Below are positions 41,162 to 54,193 of a DNA stretch of 64,000 nt, piece by piece (position 1 is the stretch's first letter; every line of letters starts with the position of its first letter). Origin of the DNA: Pelobates cultripes (taxonomy: Eukaryota > Chordata > Amphibia > Anura > Pelobatidae); the NCBI GenBank assembly GCA_933207985.1, contig OW240915.1, positions 123,514,594-123,578,593 of the forward strand, given 5' to 3'. Made by a program: the position numbers and the translations under genes. A model generated the notes under the pieces. That model saw only the letters and a list, made by a program, of their open reading frames with translations. It ran no database searches and was not told the origin of the DNA.

Positions 41162-44100
41162 AAACCCAATATATATATAGTTTAAAAAAAAAAAAAAACT
41201 CGAAATTCAATACACCTGTAATCTAACAAGAAAGCAATTAAGAGCATATAAGCGAGAGTATGGACATGAAAGGGAGCAATATTTAAATAGTAAGTAATAG
41301 TGTAAGCAACTAAACTAGATTGAACAGGGTCACATCTTTGCTATGTTTCCACCTACTGTATCTACGTCAAACTGTGGAATACACATAAAGATGTCTGTAT
41401 AAATGTAAAAGGCCACTCAAATGGTTAAGGCCACTTTAAAAGCCATCGACGGATACATTATTCCGTAAAGCATTCTCTATTGCATAAAGAAAATAAATTC
41501 TGCCAATAAGATGGCATGGCAAAATAACAGCTATGAGCTCGGTTATGGCGACTGTAAGCAGAATGTCTGTGAGATGAATCAAAAAGAGGGATAAAAGACA
41601 AGAGCTAGCTGACGATAGTAAATATAAATAACGTGCAGGAATTGAAGGGTAATCCTCTTTCAACGTCGAAGACCTTTTTAACTGACTGGCGACTGCGCAT
41701 TAGCTACTTGAGAAGCCAGACGCGTCTAAATGAGCTGAGATTGACAGGTAGAAAAAACAGATTGGACGAGATAATCACGTCTGATTTTGCTTTACAAACA
41801 CCTCCTTCTCCTCCCCCACTTCTATATGTGGTGGGGAAGAAATGTCCTGGGTGTATTTACATAACCTTGTACATGAGCGTACAAGAATGTGCATATAATG
41901 TGGATCGACAGAGAAATCTACAGTAGTAATGAAATTCTTTTATATTTTTGCAATCGCTTACATGTATAAGACCTTTATTCTGAATACAATATAACCAATA
42001 CACTACAATTAACACGCTAAGTAATCCCTTTTAACTTTTTCAATCACGGTACTCGAGATATTAATACAATGTACACCACGACTCACATCATGTGTCAGTT
42101 TCATAGAGAAGACGATACGTTGCTACCTAACTTGCTGTTAAAAAAAAAAAGAGAGAGAGAAAAATTGTATTGCATTTTTGTCATCTATTGAAGAAACATT
42201 GGGTTTATTTAATAAATAGTGAATTGAAAACTTAATTGTATAGTTTGGGCTAAAGTGTGTTTTGGAATAAAATTCCTACTTTGCTACAGTCCCTGCATTT
42301 ATATTTGAGCCAGAATTCTGCAACTTGATCTTCAATTCACCAAAAAGCACAGTGTTATTTTTTGTGAATTAAAAACCAAACATTTTGCAATTTTGCAGTC
42401 AATTATCTGATTTGTGACTAAAACCCAATGTTTAGAAAATAAACCCAAAAGTATGTGGGTTATTCTCTCAACTATGAATTGTGTGGGGCATGTTTTAATT
42501 TCCTTAAAGCCTGACTGTATGGCACCTGCTCTTCCCATAGCACAGCATATAAATTGGTTTTTAAATGCACATATTCATGGATATTTGTAAATAATCTATC
42601 TATATTTGATATCGCAAATTACATAAGTGTGAACATAATGTGTAAAATATAATTTATACAACTGTAATATAATCACAAATTATCATTTCTTATTATTGTA
42701 CAGTTTCAACACATTGATGTAAAATTAAATGATATATGTTATACAGGCTTGTTGAAAGAACTTGACTAAAAGTAATTTCAATTAAAGGCATTAAAACATT
42801 GTTGGGGTAGAAAAAACAATAGGGTTAAAGGGACATCATACACATGCAGTCTAACTGCTCAGTTATGTGCTGGTGTGAAGGTTTGCATCTGTAACAAGTC
42901 TTCCCTGGCTGTAACTCACAAAGCCACTCTCCTGAACAATATGTCATACAGGGTTAATTACTAAAGTCCAGTACTGAATGGGGCAAAATCATCCTGCTGC
43001 AAATGGGGCCATTCTGACTGCAAAATGGTATTATGTTCTACTAACTATTTAGATTCCTGCTTTCCTTGTTTGCAATAAAAAAGGCAGATTTACTCACTTT
43101 CTACACTCGCCATCGTCTCTGTACTGATGGTTCCACCTCCGTGACTGAGATTATCAATCTTGTCAAATCATCTAAAATCCTTTGTAATAGGTTTCCCAGT
43201 TGGTGAAAAAAATCTTATCTGCTTACAAAAAAATATATATTAAAACAATATTAAATAGAAGGCTGCCTGAAAAAAAAGGAAAATCTTGTTTTTGCTCCAT
43301 GCAAACAATTATCCTGGATCAAAGCGTAATCAATAAAATAACAAGATGCAAAATAAAGAGAAAAATATGTGCATAAACAAACAGAATGCCAGCAAACTAT
43401 AACTTTTAAGTGTGCCAATTTATTAAGGGCAGATCGTCTAAATGTTGGTATACACATTTCAAAACAATCACTCACAATCAACAATCACTCACTTTTATCC
43501 GTTAACAAGAGAGACTGAGACTTCCAAAATGTAAGCAAATAACATTTTTCATCAAATAGAATTAGAGTAGAGTAGAAACAAAGTCCCATCAATTATGTGC
43601 TTTTTAATGGGAGCCATGTGTTATGACATACTTCTAGCATAAAATCCTCCAAAAGAACTATTCCATTTACTTAAATAGTAAATATATGTCGTAGATCTCA
43701 TCCAAGCTTGAGAAGCATGTATGCTTGTAAGAAATGGTGTGCTTGAGAAACAGATCTGGGGATGGGTTGACCCTGATACCAAAGTGACAGACTACATTGG
43801 TAGACTTTTAGTAAAATCTGAAGCATCTACTTATGTGAATAGTAAGGAAGGATGTGGATTTTTGAGATTAGGAGCAGTAGTACATTTTTTTTTTAAATAT
43901 CAAAAGCCAATTTGGCTTCAGTATTCAGATGGAATCTGCATCTGATATCTGCAATGTAATACTCATTCAATTAGGAAGAGTCTAGCATGCTGTTTTGCTG
44001 TTTGTACTTAAATTGGCTAATGTTCTTAAGCTAGTTATGGCAGAAATGCCACTATGAATTGGAGGACAAGTCAAGTACAAAAGTGATGATTTGACTGATG

Positions 44101-45358
44101 GGCACTGCTGGAGTTACACAGTGTGTCATCATATATCCCTGCAATCTCCATCATTATCAACTCCACAAGATGAAGAAGTATTCACAGAGATCTGTGCATG
44201 ACTAAAAAACTTAATTGCCACCAATGACAACATGTATGTGTTATGAATGTCATCATCACTTGTTTCATCTCACCTGGCAGCCATTGGCATACTTCTCCTT
44301 GGACATCATAGAAACACATTGTAGACTGGAAGCCTGGTAATCCTTAAATACCACAATGGGCACTCGAGGCCTGGAGAGCACTGAGAGCACAGGCCACCAG
44401 CCCATATCCAAATCTACCTATGCCGGGCTTGCAAAGACACGGCACAATTCCTGACTCCTACCTCACTCCTGCAGAACTGTGCAAGCAGACTTCTCAACAT
44501 GGTCATAAGTACTGATTCTACACTGTCACAAGTTTTTCAATATATTATGAGCTTACAAATAGCCTTCCAATACTTACACCATGAATAAATGTTGGAAGGT
44601 ATCGATGCAAATGTGTGCCATGTAATGTTATGAATACCCACTGTGAGCCCTATCATTATATAATGCCCGCCTCTTTGTATCCTGTAATATTATAATTGTC
44701 CACCAATGTGTCCTATAATCATCCATGGTTATAGACACAACCATATATGGAATTGTCAATGAATGGGAGCTTTCTACACATCAACCAAAGTGCCAAGCCC
44801 CACTTATAAACTCAAAGTATCTCAAAGGCATTTATTAGTAGACAAACCTAGACACACCCTACCTGGCCATATCCTTCTACATATAAATGACACACAATAA
44901 CTCAGTTAGACATACTTTAAAACTTTCCCCACACATATCAGACATCTATAGGCACATATATTCATACATATACACCCAGAAATGAAACCTTGCATTGATA
45001 TTAATGACTGAATCCCCGGTTTTTCTCTTGAATGTGCCTTCTAGTGTCTTTGAATTTTTACAATTATCAGTTTTAACTGGTTGCTTCTTTCTTTTTGCAC
45101 ACATTCTCATGTTCACAAAATAGAATTAAGACTTGACTGTTGTGTACTGGGAAGGTCTTTGAAGATGTAGATGGTTTAGTTCAGATAAACAAACTAAAAA
45201 AAAAACCTCTTTCAGAATGTGTTCTAAATACTTTGTCACTGTCACTTACTCCACTGTTGAGCAAAGAACATACTTGGAATCAGATACTGTTTCCACAATA
45301 CAATTTTCCCACTAACTAAAAGAACATACGCATCCATGGAAGCTGAAATGCCATCTAT
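41162..45358. other. 5' flank of ADCY1; no further gene recognised
   Basis: This should hold the 5' UTR and promoter. A modest rise in CpG dinucleotides (about 41440-41800, for example AGACGCGTCTA) could mark the promoter, but no CpG island, TATA box or initiator can be assigned. A GA-rich run lies near 42150. The rest is AT-rich, with open frames no longer than about 97 codons and none resembling a protein. Confidence 0.5.
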
Positions 45359-45838
45359 GTGTCAGGGTTTAATTGGGAAGGGATGCTGACCACAGCAGCG
45401 GTCACCATAAGCAGGAATGCAATATGAAATAAAACCCAATTCACAACAACGAAAAAGGAAAACTGAGTATATTAGTTGCAAGAGCACAAATTAATAACAC
45501 AGATGTAAAACAAGAAAGCTCACTACAAGGCAACAGATGGGCCTGCTTTATAAAGGGAAAAGTGCCTCTGTGACTCCAGACTTCTGGATTTAGGCAGCAG
45601 GGACTGAGGCCTTCTGGATACAGGCAGCAGGGCCTCTGGGACCCTGCATTTGGACTTGCGGATTAGGGCCTCTGGCACCCAGGCTTTTTAGAAACAAGCT
45701 GCAGGATCTCCTGACTTAGGACATCAAGGAGTCAGAACTGGCAACAGAAGCCTAGACAGTGGCAGAACTAATACAGACAGTGCCCTGGTGCAATAAAATT
45801 TTTAGGCCCCCTAACAAGAGTGGCCAAAAGGTAGATCC
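45359..45838. repeat. Possible LTR fragment beside the chromovirus
   Basis: It starts TGTCAGGGTTTAATTGGG and contains short repeated units (GGCAGCAGGG, CTTCTGGAT). The left edge looks like an LTR start, but no partner or right boundary could be found. Confidence 0.3.
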
Positions 45839-46448
45839 TGTCACGGTAGTTTACCCCTACACGCAGGATTTAGTTCAACAATCGACAGATAGAGCAGATA
45901 CGACTTACCGGACCTTAGAATGGCCGGACTCGTCATATAGCAGAGAATAGGCAGAGTCAAGAACAAGCCGAGGTCAAGGGAACAAAGAGACAGCGAGAAC
46001 AAAAAATAGCCAAGGTCTGGTACACAGTAGTCAGTAAGCCGGCAAACAAGACAAAACAGGGATAGAGAGATAAACGGAGTCAGATACAAAGCCAGGGTCA
46101 AGCACGAAAATCGCAACTGAACACAACAAGCGCTAAAGGGAACTGAAACAGAAACCACAATAGGGCAGGGAGTTAAGGGAGAGGTAAGTATAAATACCCT
46201 AAACTTTACTTTGATTGGCCCCTGTGAGTGTCTGGGGAATGTGGGATGACAGGGGCCAATGGGAGCACATTTCATTTTTTGGCTCCCACTGCCCCTTTAA
46301 GAGCGTGCCCGAGACGCGCGACACGCTCTTAGAGCTAGGCGGAACACGTGACCGCATCTCACGGTTCGTGCCCCCCTGCATTTGGGAGCTGCGTGCGGTG
46401 GGAAGTGAGGACCTCAGCCGGCCCCCGGGTAAGGTAAGTACCGCTACA
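45839..46448 (-). repeat. 3' LTR of the chromovirus
   Basis: 610 bp. The sense strand begins TGTAGCGGTACTTACC after a G-run and ends TACCGTGACA. A TATA-like TATTTATAC (46188-46196) is followed about 31 nt later by GCCCTATTGT (46157-46166), the likely RNA start. Confidence 0.9.
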
Positions 46449-46459
46449 GTACCCCCCCG
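46449..46459 (-). promoter_or_regulatory. Polypurine tract of the chromovirus
   Basis: The sense strand reads TCGGGGGGGTAC immediately before the LTR. Confidence 0.75.
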
Positions 46460-47277
46460 AAGACACGCCCACCGGGCGGGGAGGACCAGGCCTGGCAGGA
46501 AAACGAGAATGGAAGGAACACACAAGGTGAGGAGCATGAACAGCGTCAGCGGAAAGCCAACTGAGTTCCTCATGCCCATAACCCTTCCAATGCACCAGGT
46601 ACTGGAGACGACCCCTGAGAAAACGAGAGTCAAGTACAGCAGCCACTTCGAACTCCTCATGACCCTCCACAGAAACAGGAGGAGGAACATGCTGGGTATA
46701 TCGGTTACACAGGAGGGGCTTCAACAAGGAGGTGTGAAATGTCCCCCACGACATAGGACGGAGCCGCCCTGCGATGTTTGTCAGCTTGAACCTTTTGGCG
46801 AGCAGCGGAGTCCACTAAAGAACGCTGAACCTGCTCCCAAGAAGTACGTAAACCAGCCAAATGTTCATCCAGGGCTGGACTACCCTGTAAAGAGAATGCA
46901 GCTGGAAGAACAACAGGATGCCGGCCATAAACAACGTAGAAAGGGCTTTTACCAGAAGATTCATGAGCAGCGTTATTACGAGCAAATTCAGCCCAAGGAA
47001 GCAGGTCAGCCCAATTGTTCTGATGGTGGGATACGAAACAACAAAGATACTGCTCTAGGGACTGGTTGGCACGTTCAGCAGCTCCATTCGACTGGGGGTG
47101 GTAAGCGGAGGAAAACAAGAGAGAAATACCCATCTCTGAACAAAAAGCTCTCCAAAATCTGGAAATTAATTGGCTACCCCTATCGGAAACAATTGATACA
47201 GGAATGCCATGTAACCAAAACACCTCCCTGGCGAAGATAGAAGCAAGTTCCCTGGATGAGGGCAATTTGACAAGAGT
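46460..47277 (-). pseudogene. Chromovirus integrase core and chromodomain
   Basis: The frame ending at 46705 has VSIVSDRGSQLISRFW (second catalytic Asp) and AYHPQSNGAAERANQSLEQY (catalytic Glu). The first catalytic region lies beyond the palindrome, at about 50380. A frame change near 46740 leads to HTSLLKPLL and a chromodomain (FEVAAVLDSRFLRGRLQYLVHWKGYGHEELSWLSADAVHAP, about 46530-46650) with the aromatic WKGYG block that in HP1-type domains reads methylated histone H3. The last codons run on into the LTR. Confidence 0.9.
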
Positions 47278-50200
47278 TTGAACACACAAAAAGATGTGGA
47301 ATAGTGGCGCTATATAATTAGTGAATTTGTGATTTTAGCTGCTATATACACTCCGTGGGTACTCCTTATAACCCACCATACATAAATAAACACCAAAAAG
47401 AACAGAGAAAACTTTGGATTTAGGTAGATATTTTGTATCACCCAGATCCCTAGTTTCTCATGAGTGTAGCGCTGAATATAGAAAATATAAAGTGGAATTT
47501 TCAGTGAAGGAATAGTGCTAAAACACGCACTTACCCTATATATTGTGCTTTAGTTTTCTTAATGGTATACCAAGAAAAAAGAACATAAAAAATACAGATA
47601 ATAGTGTAGTATATTAAATGAATATTACATAAAGTCCTTTAGTTATAAATGATAAGTTGAAATAAACTCACATTTTTTAGAGCCTTTTACAGTTATAAGG
47701 CTCTAAACTTCCAGGTGTCTGTGTCTTTTTTTGGGGTAGATCACACGACCCGTCTCTCAAGGTGAAAAAGAGCGTAAATTCCTCTCCACGTTGCATAGAA
47801 AAAAGACACAGATATCCCCAATCTAAATGTAGTATTTTAGATACTGATATGGATCAATGTAAATAAAATACAAAAGTGCTCACCTTCTTTAGAGCCTTTG
47901 GTAACCGGCTCTAAGTATTTTAGCCTAGTGTCAATTAATAGGGATGACACTGCCCCCTTCTTGGAATCACTTGCGCAGAGTATAATTGGATAGTGAATAA
48001 AATGTATATATTTATTTAAGAAACTATTAAAATGTATACATACTACTAGAAAATAATAAAAACAATTACATATAATACAAATGTATTGGGTGGTCTGCTA
48101 ACAGGTCCACCTAGTTAGCCAAAACGCGTTTCACCGAAAAAAACGGCTTCCTCAGTCAGCTTCAAACAATACTATGGATCAAGTCTCCTTTTTATATCTT
48201 CAAATTTCCCGCCAGAAATTTCCTCTGCTTGTTTGTGTTGATTGCGTCCAGTATCCCCAGCATGGCGTCACGTCACTTCCGCCCTTTGATCCTACAAGTT
48301 CCATCATGCTTTGTGTTTACCGGCGTCACTTCCGGTTTTAGCGGGCAAAATGCCGTCGCGTCACTTCCGGTTTCGTAGACTACATGTCCCATGGTGCAAC
48401 TGCACCTCAATCTCAGTTCTTTAAAGTGACATTTGTTTCATTGTTGTCCCTTTTCTCTATAGATACGCTCAGGACATATTGAAAAGTAAACACATCAGTA
48501 ATATAATAACAAATCATAAGGAGGAATAAAAACAATAAAGAATAGCATTATATATACAACAAAATGCCTGATCAATATTATATTATAATGTATTAAAAAA
48601 AAAAAAAACATTATATTCCTCCAGTGTTAAAGATATATATTACAAGAAATATTTATATGATTCTATAAATATATAATCATTTATTCTTATTATAGTCTTT
48701 TAAAACTTTTAGGTGTATAGATCCCTAGTTGGTGTATTTCTTAGGTCCAACAACAGTAATATGTATTAAAATTATAATGTTTAGAGTTATAAAGTAATGT
48801 ATTATTTATATAAAACAAAATAGTTAAGAATAGATTTTTAATACTAAACTAAACATCTGAAAAATAGATTATAAAAAATGACATAATTCGAAATCTGCAT
48901 TCAAGCCTTGGGGGGTTAAAGTGTTTAAATTAAAAATCCATTTTGTTTCTAATTGACCTAATTTTCTTATTTCATCCTCCCCTCGCCAATTTAAGGTGAC
49001 TTTTTGGATAGCATTTAAATCTAAGAATACACCTAAAAGTTTTAAAAGACTATAATAAGAATAAATTATTATATATTTATAGAATCATATAAATATTTCT
49101 TGTAATATATATCTTTAACACTGGGATAATATAATGTTTTTTTTTTTTTTTTTAATACATTATAATATAATATTGATCAGGCATTTTGTTGTATATATAA
49201 TGCTATTCTTTATTGTTTTTATTCCTCCTTATGATTTGTTATTATATTACTGATGTGTTTACTTTTTAATATGTCCTGAGCGTATCTATAGAGAAAAGGG
49301 ACAACAATTAAACAAATGTCACTTTAAAGAACTGAGATTGAGGTGCAGTTGCACCATGGGACATGTAGTCCATGAAACCGGAAGTGACGCCACAGCATTT
49401 TGCCCGCGAAAACCGGAAGTGACGCCGGTAAACAAAAGGATGATGGAACTTGTATGATCAAAGGGCGGAAGTGACGTGACGCCATGCTGGGGATACTGGA
49501 CGCAATCAACACAAACAAGCAGAGGAAATTTCTGGCGGGAAATTTGAAGATATAAAAAGGAGACTTGATCCATAGTATTGTTTGAAGCTGACTGAGGAAG
49601 CCATTTTTTTCGGTGAAACGCGTTTTGGTTAACTAGGTGGACCTGTTAGCAGACCACCCAATACATTTGTATTATATGTAATTGTTCTTATTATTTTCTA
49701 GTAGTATGTATACATTTTAATAGTTTCTTAAATAAATATATACATTTTATTCACTATCCAATTATACTCTGCGCAAGTGATTCCAAGAAGGGGGCAGTGT
49801 CATCCCTATTAATTGACACTAGGCTAAAATACTTAGAGCCGGTTACCAAAGGCTCTAAAGAAGGTGAGCACTTTTGTATTTTATTTACATTGATCCATAT
49901 CAGTATCTAAAATACTACATTTAGATTGGGGATATCTGTGTCTTTTTTCTATGCAACGTGGAGAGGAATTTACGCTCTTTTTCACCTTGAGAGACGGGTC
50001 GTGTGATCTACCCCAAAAAAAGACACAGACACCTGGAAGTTTAGAGCCTTATAACTGTAAAAGGCTCTAAAAAATGTGAGTTTATTTCAACTTATCATTC
50101 ATAACTAAAGGACTTTATGTAATATTCATTTAATATACTACACTATTATCTGTATTTTTTATGTTCTTTTTTCTTGGTATACCATTAAGAAAACGAAAGC

Positions 50201-50358
50201 ACAATATATAGGGTAAGTGCGTGTTTTAGCACGATTCCTTCACTGAAAATTCCACTTTATATTTTCTATATTCAGCGCTACACTCATGAGAAACTAGGGA
50301 TCTGGGTGATACAAAATAACTACCTAAATCCAACGTTTTCTCTGTTCTTTTTGGTGTC
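47278..50358. mobile_element. 3.1-kb palindromic insertion with 14-bp target duplication
   Basis: CAATTTGACAAGAG occurs on both sides (47264-47277 and 50359-50372), and the integrase reading frame continues across it. The insertion consists of a 113-bp left tail (containing 'gtggcgctatataa') and two inverted arms: about 47393-48719 and about 49032-50354. They are nearly identical over ~1.32 kb, separated by about 310 bp. Each arm carries an 'aaacgcgtttcacc...ggcttcctcag' motif (about 48121-48157 and 49591-49625). No coding frame was recognised. The variable-length duplication favours target-primed insertion (Penelope- or LINE-like with twin priming) over a cut-and-paste element, but the family is unknown. 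Confidence 0.85.
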
Positions 50359-50929
50359 AATTTGACAAGAGACACGAAATGAGCCATCTTAGAGGCAATT
50401 CAACAATGAAATCCATGGATAGATTGGACCAAGGCCTCTCATGTATGGGCAACGGGTGCAACAACCCACAAGGAACTCTATGAGAAGACTTCATACTGGC
50501 ACAAGTAGTACATGCCCGAACGTAATCGGTGATATCCTTGCGTAAGGAAGCCCACCAAAAATATCTAGAAACTGCTGTTAAGGTTTTAGAAACACCAGGA
50601 TGTCCAGCAGTTTTGGCGTCATGATATATCGACATAATGTCCCGCCTTTCGGGAACATCAACAAACAGTTTATCAATAGGTTTCTCACTGGGTGCCATGT
50701 TTTGTTTAGCCTGTACAATTTGTAAGAGTGAAGAAGAAATAGATAGAACCGTAGTAGCTATTATTCTGTCCGGGGGAATGACAGGGGTATTATCAAACTC
50801 TTGTTTGTCGGTAGTTTCAAATTGTCTAGACAGAGCGTCAGCTTTAGTGTTACTATCACCTGGTCTGTAGGTGATGATATAATTGAAATGAGATAAGAAG
50901 AGTGACCACCTGGCCTGCCTAGAAGACAA
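50359..50929 (-). pseudogene. Chromovirus RNase H end and integrase N-terminus
   Basis: It opens with the RNase H tail (SSRQARWSLFLSHFNYIITYRPGDSNTKADALSRQF). An integrase HHCC finger follows (HDAKTAGHPGVSKT ... CTTCASMKSSH), then RPWSNLSMDFIVELP with the first catalytic Asp. It connects past the palindrome to the core at 46705-47277. A frame change relative to the RT lies near 50935. Confidence 0.88.
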
Positions 50930-50942
50930 TCTTTTGGCTTCA

Positions 50943-52250
50943 CTAAAGGTTTTTGTGATCCGTAAAAATGAGGATGGGGTCCTTAGTACCTTCTAAAAGA
51001 TTTCTCCACTCCTTGAGTGCTAAAACAATAGCAAGGAGTTCTCGATTACCTATGTCATAGTTCTTTTCGGCTTTGGACATCTGTTTGGAAAAGAAGCCAC
51101 AAGGATGTAATGGCTTATCAGGTGATTCTCTTTGAGATAAGACAGCACCTACCCCAATGTCCGAAGCATCAACTTCAAGAATATAAGACAAAGAAGGGAC
51201 AGGATGCTGTAAAATAGGAGCAGAGGCAAATGTGGTTTTAAGAAATTCAAAGGCCTCAAGCGCCTCTGGGGACCAGACACGAGTATTGCCATCCTTTTTA
51301 GTCATGCGTGTTATAGGCGCTACAATAGAAGAAAACCCTTTAATAAAGCGTCTATAATAATTAGAAAACCCAAGAAAACGCTGAATGGCTTTCAGTCCCT
51401 GAGGTAAAGGCCATTCCATGACAGCAGAAAGCTTCTGGGGATCCATACGAAACCCTTTAGCAGAAATTACATAACCTAAAAACTTTACTTCGGATTGGCC
51501 AAATAAACATTTTTCTAGTTTACAATAAAAACCATTAACAAGAAGGGTTTTCAAGACTGTTTTAACATGCATGTGATGGGTATGTAAATCTGTTGAATAT
51601 ATTAATATGTCGTCCAAGTACACTATCACAAATGAGTGAATGAACTCTCGTAAGACGTCATTAATAAAATCTTGAAACACTGCAGGGGCGTTACAAAGAC
51701 CGAATGGCATCACAGTATACTCGTAATGACCACTCCTAGTATTGAATGCAGTTTTCCATTCATGACCCTTTTTTATAAGTATGAGATTGTATGCACCTCT
51801 AAGGTCCAATTTAGTAAACACAGTAGCTTGTTTCAGCCTGTTGAATAATTCCGTGATTAAAGGTATAGGGTAAGCATTTTTTATAGTGATTTTATTTAGG
51901 CCCCTATAATCAATATAAGGTCTCAAATCGCCCTCCTTCTTCGATACAAAGAAGAACCCTGCCCCTGCCGGAGAAGAGGATCTCCTTATAAATCCCTTTT
52001 GCAGAGATTCTTTAATATATTCCTCCATGACAAGATTTTCTTGTGCAGACAAAGGATACACCCTGCCTTTGGGAGGTATAGTGCCAGGCAATAAATCAAT
52101 AGCACAATCGTAGGGTCTATGAGGCGGTAATCTTTCAGCCTCCCTCTTATCGAAGACAGACTTAAGACACATGTACTGAGGAGGTATAATAGTAGACAAA
52201 GGAGGAGTAGTAGGAACATTAATAGGACTCAAAGGGGTGATTTTAATCAT
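50943..52250 (-). pseudogene. Chromovirus reverse transcriptase and RNase H (435 aa open)
   Basis: RT motifs in order: SPAGAGFFFVSKKEGDLRPYIDYRGLN, FTKLDLRGAYNLI, YEYTVMPFGLCNAPAVFQDFIN and VIVYLDDILIYS, followed by the connection KFLGYVIS and FLGFSNYYRRFI. RNase H starts ILEVDASDIGVGAVLSQ. Each catalytic Asp is present. The frame fails at the end of RNase H (near 50943). Confidence 0.93.
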
Positions 52251-52344
52251 ACAAGACTCTTGGCAGGTTTCACTCCAAGATACTATTTGTCCTGATTCCC
52301 AGTCAAAAATGGGATTGTGAGAACGTAACCATGGGTAACCTAAC

Positions 52345-52941
52345 TGTCAGGTATACCTAACATTCATGCTGCCGCCGGAACCCACTTCCGGGTTCACGGC
52401 GCTTAGCTCCGCCCCTTTTTTCTGACGCGGTCTTTCCACGATACTTAGGAAGACCGCGCCAGATTCAAAGTGCTGGATTATTCACTCAGGTGCGGCAGTG
52501 AGATCAGCTGCTCTACTCGATGCTACCGGCTCCACTTCTCAGACCTCGGCTTGGACAAACGGACTTCCTTTCTCTCACTACTAAACTGCAGTTTGTTAAA
52601 AGAGACTCCTTCCTCTTCCTCCATTGGGTGAATTAACCCTTCCAGTGCCAGAGTGCTTCTAAGTTAAGTAAATCTTTTGTCAAGGAAAGCAAGTCTTATC
52701 AATTAATTATAGTATTTAATTTCTTTAAACTCTCTGTTGACAAATAAGGATTGCTGCTAAGGCTAAAACTTCATTATTAAAATTCAAGTTGGAACTAACT
52801 TGGCATTTTCCTGATTATTATTTAAAGATACAGTCCACTGATTTCACTCCAATATAATAGGAGGTGAAACTTACTGTTCCTGCCCTCAGAAAATTCTGCA
52901 GTTGAGTTCCAATTAAAGAGGTATTACACAAAAGCATCACA
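52345..52941. repeat. Solo LTR inserted in the chromovirus, with 5-bp duplication
   Basis: CTAAC at 52340-52344 and 52942-52946 flanks a 597-bp sequence TGTCAGGTAT...GCATCACA. It lies between protease and RT, and the pol reading frame joins across it. The left part is GC-rich (CTTCCGGG, CCGCCCC). The family differs from the other LTRs in the window, and the orientation was not determined. Confidence 0.85.
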
Positions 52942-52946
52942 CTAAC

Positions 52947-53332
52947 ACAATGTGGGAGGAAGGAGAGGTGATGACCTGAAACCGAATGGTTTCTGAGTGT
53001 AACATCCCTGTATACATATGCAACGGTTCAGTTTCATGTGTAATAACTGGGGAGCATAATGGTCTACCATCTATGGCCTCAACGGCCATGGGTGTCTTCT
53101 TCTCTCTAATGGGTACTTTGTTTTTCCTAACAAATCTAGAGTCTATAAAATTCTCAGCTGCCCCGGAATCAACCAGGGCTAGTATGTTTCTTGCTATGTA
53201 ATCATTCTCCAGATGCAGAGAAACAGGGAGAAGTAGTCGATTAAGAGGCAATTTTGGGGACTTAGATATCACACCCAAGGCCAGTCCACTATATGGCCTT
53301 AGGTGCGATAGTTTTCCGGAAGCACGGGACAT
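52947..53332 (-). pseudogene. Chromovirus protease region
   Basis: ILALVDSGAAENFIDSRFV contains the DSGA catalytic motif in the sushi-type form (Ser where retroviruses have Thr). It overlaps the end of gag in a different frame, and HIVLV at its end continues, beyond the solo LTR, with LGYPWLRSHNPIFDW. Confidence 0.85.
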
Positions 53333-54192
53333 TCCTTTAGCATATGACCCTTCTTACCACAGTATAGGCAAAGTCCCTCCTTTCTCCTATACAATTTTTC
53401 AGCATCAGAGAGTTTGGCAACCCCTAATTGCATGGGTTCCTCCTCTGATACCTTTAAACTCTCAGGATTAGCAACTCTAGGAGTATTTAGTGTAACAAAC
53501 CGTCTGTTCCTATTCTTAGTATATAGTCTGTCACAAATCATATTGTCTATATCAATGAGATAGTCGATAAGTTCCTCTAATGGGATAGGAAGTTCCCTAG
53601 CTGCTACCTCATCCAATATAGTATCAGATAGTCCTTCCATGAATGCTGTAGTTAGCCCATTGGTAGTCCAATCTACCTGTGAAGCAAGGGTACGAAACTG
53701 AATAGCATAATCAGCAACAGACCTAGAACCCTGTTTAATTCTCATTAATGCCCTGGCGGCATTTTTTGACCTTTTAGTTGTGTCAAATGTTCTACGAAAA
53801 GCCGTAAGGAAGCTATCGAAATTATGCACCATAGGTCCATTAGCCTCCCATATAGGATTTGCCCACTCAAGTGCTTTATCAGTTAGTTGGTGCATAAAGA
53901 ATCCCACTTTAGACTGTCAGTGGGAAAGGAACGTGGATACATCTCAAAGTGGAATTCCACTTGATTAATAAATCCCCTGCAAGACTTAGCATCCCCTCCA
54001 TACCTGTGCAGAAGCATTAGGCATGGTGGATACATCTGGGACAAGGGGTGCAGGAGGAGTTGGTACAGTTACCGGAGTGGTTCTAGATAAGAGTGTCTGG
54101 AGGGCCTGAGCTATCTGATCCATACGGTGATCCTGCTCTGTAAATCTAGCCTCATGAGAAGCCAATTGCTGACTTAAATCTGCGGGGTCCAT
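53299..54192 (-). pseudogene. Chromovirus Gag, frameshifted
   Basis: It starts MDPADLSQQLASHEARFTEQ, 13 nt after the LTR, with a coiled-coil-like N-terminus. The frame shifts near 54000 and again near 53910. The capsid body (WANPIWEANGPMVHNFDSFL, then RALMRIKQGSRSVADYAIQF) and a CCHC zinc knuckle (CLYCGKKGHMLKECP) are intact in 53299-53907. The N-terminal half would not be joined to them, so the product is disrupted. Confidence 0.88.
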
Positions 54193-54193
54193 G

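Noticed and set aside
41436..41926. Small frames upstream of ADCY1 as upstream exons or a neighbouring gene
   Set aside because: No similarity recognised and no splice-site context; the adenylyl cyclase N-terminus already starts at 41161.
42831..42960. Another TTAA MITE starting TTAAAGGGACATCATA
   Set aside because: No matching right end was found nearby, so it cannot be bounded.
43721..43945. 74-codon frame as an exon
   Set aside because: No recognised protein, and flanking AG/GT signals are not convincing.
46215..47240. 341-codon plus-strand frame
   Set aside because: It is the antisense of the chromovirus integrase and chromodomain, which carry the recognisable motifs.
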